NCBI GenBank assembly: GCA_025455945.1
Contig: JALOLN010000082.1
Location: 1-8,304, forward strand
Length of the DNA stretch: 8,304 bases
DNA from: Actinomycetes bacterium
GTDB taxonomy: Bacteria > Actinomycetota > Actinomycetes > Prado026
Direction of reading: 5' to 3'
Part shown: piece after piece, positions 5,262 to 8,304 of the stretch
Layout of the letters: every line of letters begins with the position of its first letter
Numbering within the stretch: the stretch's first letter is position 1
Position numbers and translations under genes: made by a program
Notes under the pieces: model-generated
Databases searched by the model: none
What the model was told of the DNA's origin: nothing
Seen by the model: only the letters and a program-made list of their open reading frames with translations

Positions 5262-6297
5262 TCGCAGCGGCCCACAGCTCCTGGCGGGGGTCCTGGTCGG
5301 TGCCGCGCTCTTCGCTGCGGTGGTTCTCCCGGTGCCGTACGTGATCCTCAGCCCCGGGCCGGTCTTCGACACCCTCGGTTCGGTCGGGGACACGCCGGTG
5401 ATCAGTGTGACCGGGGCGCCGACGTACCCGACCACCGGGCGGCTGGACCTCACGACCGTGTCGGAGAGCGGCGGCCCGCGCAGCCGGGTGTCGCTCGTCG
5501 ACGCCCTGCGCGCCGGGCTGGACCCCGACGCCGCCGTCGTCCCCACGGAGCTGCTCTACCCGGCGGGCACCACCGCGGACCAGGTCGACCAGGAGGGCGC
5601 CGCGGAGATGGCGAGCTCCCAGGACGCCGCGGAGATCGCCGCGCTGCGGCAGCTCGGACTGCCGGTGACCGACACCGTCGTCGTCTCCCGGGTGGACCCC
5701 GACGGTCCGAGTGCCACCGTGCTGGAGCGCGGGGACCGCATCCGCACCGTCGACGGGGTCGCGGTGGACACCCCCGCGGAGGTCAAGGCCCAGGTGGACC
5801 GCCGCAGCCCGGGGGACGCGGTCGTCGTCGGGTACGAACGGGACGACCGGGCCGGCGTGGCGCGCATCACCGCCGCGGCGGCCGACGACGACCCGGCGCA
5901 GGCCCGCATCGGCGTCGTCCTGGGGGTGAGCTACGACTCGCCGGTGGAGGTGGACATCACGCTGGAGGACGTGGGCGGCCCCAGCGCCGGGCTGATGTTC
6001 TCGCTGGGGATCGTGGACCGGCTCACCGCCGTCCAGGAGACCGGCGGGGCGCACGTCGCCGGGACCGGGACCATCGACGCTGAGGGGCTGGTGGGGGCCA
6101 TCGGCGGCGTCCAGCAGAAGCTGGCCGGGGCGCGCGACGCCGGCGCCACGGTCTTCCTCGTGCCTGCGGGCAACTGCGCGGACGCCCGCGCCAGCGGCGT
6201 CGACGGGGTGCGGCTGGTCCGGGTGACCTCTCTCGACACCGCCCTGGACGCCCTCGCGACGCTCCGCGCGGGGCGCACCGACGTCCCCGCCTGCTGA
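5254..6297 (+). CDS. YlbL-type membrane-anchored PDZ and Lon-like (S16) serine peptidase
   Basis: This 347-aa peptidase is anchored by one N-terminal helix (residues 10-32, LLAGVLVGAALFAAVVLPVPYVI), with the rest outside the cytoplasm. YILSPGPVFDT (29-40) after the anchor is typical of the YlbL family. A PDZ domain covers about 125-205 (VVVSRVDPDGPSATVLERGDRIRTVDGVAVDTPAEV). The C-terminal Lon protease domain (about 228-335) carries the S16 Ser-Lys dyad: Ser244 in GGPSAGLMFSLGI and Lys289 in GAIGGVQQKLAGARDAGA, at Lon-like spacing, and TGTIDAEGLVGAIGG between them. No ATPase module is present, as expected for this family. The catalytic residues are intact, so it should be active. From memory, M. 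tuberculosis Rv3194c is the equivalent, also next to a UPF0182 and a Zincin_2 gene. It starts at ATG 5254 inside the previous gene (eight-base overlap); it converges on the next gene with two bases between stops. Confidence 0.93.
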   Translation: MADRSGPQLLAGVLVGAALFAAVVLPVPYVILSPGPVFDTLGSVGDTPVISVTGAPTYPTTGRLDLTTVSESGGPRSRVSLVDALRAGLDPDAAVVPTELLYPAGTTADQVDQEGAAEMASSQDAAEIAALRQLGLPVTDTVVVSRVDPDGPSATVLERGDRIRTVDGVAVDTPAEVKAQVDRRSPGDAVVVGYERDDRAGVARITAAAADDDPAQARIGVVLGVSYDSPVEVDITLEDVGGPSAGLMFSLGIVDRLTAVQETGGAHVAGTGTIDAEGLVGAIGGVQQKLAGARDAGATVFLVPAGNCADARASGVDGVRLVRVTSLDTALDALATLRAGRTDVPAC

Positions 6298-6303
6298 CGT
6301 CAG
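6294..6303. repeat. 10-bp perfect palindrome containing both convergent stop codons
   Basis: CTGACGTCAG reads the same on both strands. Its TGA (6295-6297) ends the PDZ/S16 peptidase gene and its TCA (6300-6302) is the TGA of the minus-strand PPA1309 gene. A second GACGTC at 6280-6285 could pair with it to make a weak six-bp stem with a ten-base loop. No U-tract follows, so an intrinsic terminator is not supported; there is no other sequence in which one could lie. Confidence 0.6.
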
Positions 6304-6803
6304 GGCTCGAGCGTCGCTGCCAGCGAGTCGGCCAGCCCTGGGACGAGGTCCGGGCCGTGCAGGACGTCGGCGTCGGCGTCGTGGCTGCGCAGCCGCAGCG
6401 CCGCGTGCCGGGACCCGTCGCGCAGGACGGCGACCGCGAGCCGCACCTCCTGCCGGTCCGGGTGCTCGCTCAGGACGCGCAGGGCCTCGGCCTCGTCGGC
6501 CGGCAGCGCCGCCTCCGCTCCGGGGGGAAGGATCACCCGCTCGACGACGACGGCGGCACCGGCGACGTCCTCCGGCCAGGCCAGGCCGGCGAGCAGCTCC
6601 TCGAGGCTGGCGTAGTCCGGCAGCTCCTCCTGCTCCAGGGGCGTGATCCCGCCGGCCGCGCCGAGCGCCGGTGCCAGCTGCGGCTCGCGGGTGATCAGCT
6701 CCGCGGTGTCCACGAGCGCGAACAGTCGGGCGGGCTGGTCCCAGCCGCCCTCGGCGACGTGGGCCTCGATCTCGCGGACGACGTCCGGCAGCAGGTCGGC
6801 CAT
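6300..6803 (-). CDS. PPA1309-family conserved actinobacterial protein
   Basis: This 167-aa soluble protein has no known function. It is recognised by the family pattern: AEGGWDQPARLFALVDTAEL (17-36), the EPQLAPAL segment (40-47), LAWPEDVAGAAVVVERVILPPGAE (73-96), and the highly conserved C-terminal block RQEVRLAVAVLRDGSRHAALRLRSHD (117-142) followed by GPDLVPGLADSL. No signal peptide, membrane span or obvious catalytic motif is visible. The fold looks alpha/beta with an acidic surface. ATG 6803 is chosen because the family start MADLLPDVV fits and the upstream extension would cross the divergent gap. The ribosome site is weak (GGTTGGA). It diverges from the UPF0182 gene across 67 bases and converges with the PDZ/S16 gene. 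The family name is recalled from protein-family annotation of genes beside UPF0182; the motif match supports it moderately well. Confidence 0.8.
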   Translation of the reverse strand: MADLLPDVVREIEAHVAEGGWDQPARLFALVDTAELITREPQLAPALGAAGGITPLEQEELPDYASLEELLAGLAWPEDVAGAAVVVERVILPPGAEAALPADEAEALRVLSEHPDRQEVRLAVAVLRDGSRHAALRLRSHDADADVLHGPDLVPGLADSLAATLEP

Positions 6804-6818
6804 GGGTCGAATCCAACC

Positions 6819-6839
6819 GCACCGGGACCACCCCGGTGC
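6819..6839. promoter_or_regulatory. Perfect inverted repeat in divergent gap: operator or 5'-UTR hairpin candidate
   Basis: GCACCGGG, five bases, then CCCGGTGC: eight perfect pairs in the middle of the 67-base gap between the PPA1309 gene (minus, start 6803) and the UPF0182 gene (plus, start 6871). As DNA it could be a two-fold symmetric repressor site for both promoters. As RNA in the PPA1309 leader it would form a strong hairpin 15 bases before that ATG. GC-rich DNA produces such repeats by chance more often than AT-rich DNA, so function is an inference from location and perfection. Confidence 0.45.
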
Positions 6840-6858
6840 CGGCGGCCGGAACGGTAGG

Positions 6859-6864
6859 TAGGTT
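6859..6864 (+). promoter_or_regulatory. Candidate -10 box for the UPF0182 gene
   Basis: TAGGTT fits the actinobacterial TANNNT -10 pattern, with a second copy TAGGTA at 6855-6860. Six bases separate TAGGTT from GTG 6871, the spacing expected if transcription starts at the initiation codon and the mRNA is leaderless. No convincing -35 is seen upstream. On the other strand TACCGT (6856-6851) could be the -10 box of the PPA1309 gene. Confidence 0.3.
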
Positions 6865-6870
6865 GCTGGG

Positions 6871-8304
6871 GTGAGCTTCGACCTGCCACCAGACCCGGAC
6901 GGCCCTCGACGGAGCGGGCCCGTGGCCGCCCCGCCGAGCACCCGGGGCCGCACGCTGCTCGCCGTCGTCCTGGTCCTCGGCCTGCTGGCCCTCGGCTTCC
7001 TCGTCTTCGCCGGCTTCTACACCGACCTGCTGTGGTACCGGTCGGTGGGCTTCAGCGACGTGTTCACGACGCAGATCGGCACCCGGGTGGCGCTGTTCGC
7101 GCTGTTCGGGCTGGTGATGGTCCTGGCGGTCGGGGCCAGCATCTGGCTGGCCTACCGGTACCGCCCGGCGTTTCGGGGGCTGTCGCCCGAGCAGCAGAGC
7201 CTGGACCGCTACCGCGTGGCCATCGACCCCTACCGCCGGATCGTCGTCCTGGCCGTGCTCGGTGGGCTGGGCCTGCTCGCCGGCGCGTCCGCCGCAGCCG
7301 AGTGGCGCTCCTGGCTGCTCTTCCGCAACTCGCAGCCGTTCGGGAGCGTCGACGCGCAGTTCGGGGTCGACCTGTCCTTCTTCGCGTTCCGGCTGCCCTT
7401 CTGGGACTTCCTCGTGGCGTTCGCCTTCGCGGTCGTGCTGATGTCGCTGGTCGCGGCGGTCGTCACGCACTACCTGTACGGCGGGCTGCGCCTGCAGTCG
7501 CCGGGGGAGAAGACCACGCCGGCCGCGCGGGTCCAGATCGCGATCCTGCTCGGGCTCTTCGTGCTGCTGAAGGCGGTCGCCTACTGGTTCGACCGCTACG
7601 AGCTGGTCGTCAAGGACAGCCCGCGGATCAGCGGCGCCACCTACACCGACATCAACGCTGTGCTCCCGGCGAAGAACATCCTCGTGTGGATCGCACTGAT
7701 CAGCGCGGTCCTGTTCTTCGCCACCGTCGTGACCCGGAACTGGCTGGCGCCGGGGATCGGGTTCGGCCTCCTCGTGCTCAGCGCCGTCATCCTGGGCGGG
7801 ATCTACCCCGCCGTCGTCCAGCAGTTCCAGGTCAAGCCCAGCGAGCCGGTCAAGGAGGCGCCGTACATCCAGCGCAACATCGACGCCACCCGCACGGCGT
7901 ACCGGCTTGCCGACGCCCAGGTCGCCGACTACGACGCCACGGGCATCCCCGAGCCGGGGGCGCTCGAGGGGGACCGGCCGACGGTCGAGAACATCCGCCT
8001 GCTGGACCCGGCGGTGGTCGCCCCCGCGTTCAAGGCCCTGCAGCAGATCCGCGGGTTCTACGTCTTCGAGGACCCCCTCGACGTGGACCGCTACCCCTTG
8101 GCGCAGGAGGGCGGCACCCAGGTCCGCGACAGCGTCGTGGCGGTGCGTGAGCTCGATCTCGAGGGCCTGCAGCCGGGCCAGCGCAACTGGGCCAACGACC
8201 ACACCGTCTACACCCACGGCTACGGCATCGTCGCCGCGTACGGCAACGAGACGAGGGCGGACGGCGCCCCGGAGTTCTTCGAGTCCGACATCCCCCCCCA
8301 GGGG
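6871..8304 (+). CDS. UPF0182 family multi-pass membrane protein (partial, C-terminal half outside window)
   Basis: This is the first 478 residues of a large membrane protein (PF03699, UPF0182; family members are usually about 950-1000 aa), open to the right edge. A Pro-rich cytoplasmic N-terminus (1-26) is followed by about seven membrane spans: near 28-50, 70-95, 123-142, 177-200, 222-240, 268-286 and 290-314. Family landmarks include FYTDLLWYRSVGFSDVFTTQIGTR (49-72), RPAFRGLSPEQQSLDRYR (98-115), FGVDLSFFAFRLPFW (164-178), YWFDRYELV (238-246), GATYTDINAVLPAKNIL (255-271) and the start of the soluble region VKPSEPVKEAPYIQRNIDATRTAY (321-344) and NDHTVYTHGYGIVAAYGN (442-459). GTG 6871 is the start; MSFDLPPDPDG is a plausible beginning, and no Shine-Dalgarno is close, which fits a leaderless message. 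Function is unknown; its recurrent neighbour is the YlbL-type peptidase encoded upstream on the same strand. From memory Rv3193c is the mycobacterial equivalent. Confidence 0.93.
   Translation, partial: MSFDLPPDPDGPRRSGPVAAPPSTRGRTLLAVVLVLGLLALGFLVFAGFYTDLLWYRSVGFSDVFTTQIGTRVALFALFGLVMVLAVGASIWLAYRYRPAFRGLSPEQQSLDRYRVAIDPYRRIVVLAVLGGLGLLAGASAAAEWRSWLLFRNSQPFGSVDAQFGVDLSFFAFRLPFWDFLVAFAFAVVLMSLVAAVVTHYLYGGLRLQSPGEKTTPAARVQIAILLGLFVLLKAVAYWFDRYELVVKDSPRISGATYTDINAVLPAKNILVWIALISAVLFFATVVTRNWLAPGIGFGLLVLSAVILGGIYPAVVQQFQVKPSEPVKEAPYIQRNIDATRTAYRLADAQVADYDATGIPEPGALEGDRPTVENIRLLDPAVVAPAFKALQQIRGFYVFEDPLDVDRYPLAQEGGTQVRDSVVAVRELDLEGLQPGQRNWANDHTVYTHGYGIVAAYGNETRADGAPEFFESDIPPQG

Noticed and set aside
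4936..8217. Very long open frame on the minus strand (1093 codons) across the peptidase, PPA1309 and UPF0182 genes
   Set aside because: It is antisense to well-recognised UPF0182 and S16 peptidase genes, and its translation is low-complexity Arg/Gly/Asp/His-rich sequence with no domain. Long shadow frames are normal in DNA this GC-rich.
1..8304. Mobile element, prophage, CRISPR, tRNA or rRNA
   Set aside because: There are no transposase or integrase motifs, no terminal or regularly spaced repeats, and no RNA-gene-like sequence. Composition and codon use look uniform throughout.

Overview
The window is chromosomal DNA from a very GC-rich actinobacterium. The evidence is third-codon positions that are almost all G or C, frequent GTG starts, dense gene packing, and the pairing of a UPF0182 membrane protein with a PPA1309-type protein and a YlbL-type PDZ/S16 peptidase, which is characteristic of Actinobacteria. 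The codon style would suit a Geodermatophilaceae/Frankia-like lineage, but the genus cannot be fixed from sequence alone. There are no RNA genes, mobile elements or CRISPR arrays, and almost every base is coding.

Left arm (1-3369, all minus strand, transcribed right to left): a Zincin_2/DUF2342 'zinc metalloprotease' family protein, a NUDIX hydrolase that starts inside its stop codon (GTGA overlap), a KhtT-like TrkA-C regulatory protein, and its partner CPA2 cation/proton antiporter, which is cut by the left edge. Gaps of -4, 15 and 4 bases make this one operon. The last two genes form a KhtTU/AmhMT-type K+ (or NH4+)/H+ antiporter with a regulatory subunit.

Right arm (3398-6297, plus strand): an atypical SDR/NAD-dependent epimerase-like protein, MoaE (large subunit of molybdopterin synthase), a 72-residue single-span membrane protein, and a secreted or membrane-anchored PDZ plus Lon-type (S16) serine peptidase. 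These are also tightly packed and probably one transcript. The two operons diverge from a gap of only 28 bases.

Far right (6300-8304): a PPA1309-family protein on the minus strand, convergent with the peptidase, and then, divergently on the plus strand, the N-terminal half of a UPF0182 multi-pass membrane protein cut by the right edge. The 67-base gap between these two holds a perfect 8+8 inverted repeat, an operator or hairpin candidate.

The zincin / YlbL-type / UPF0182 neighbourhood resembles, from memory, the Rv3193c-Rv3195 region of Mycobacterium tuberculosis, so most of this is a conserved actinobacterial locus of poorly known function rather than a mobile island. The most unusual features are two proteins flanking the divergent start region whose signature catalytic residues look lost (the zincin has RECAH where HExxH is expected; the SDR lacks the YxxxK dyad and has a damaged glycine motif), the dyad at 6819-6839, and the uncharacterised small membrane protein next to the peptidase.
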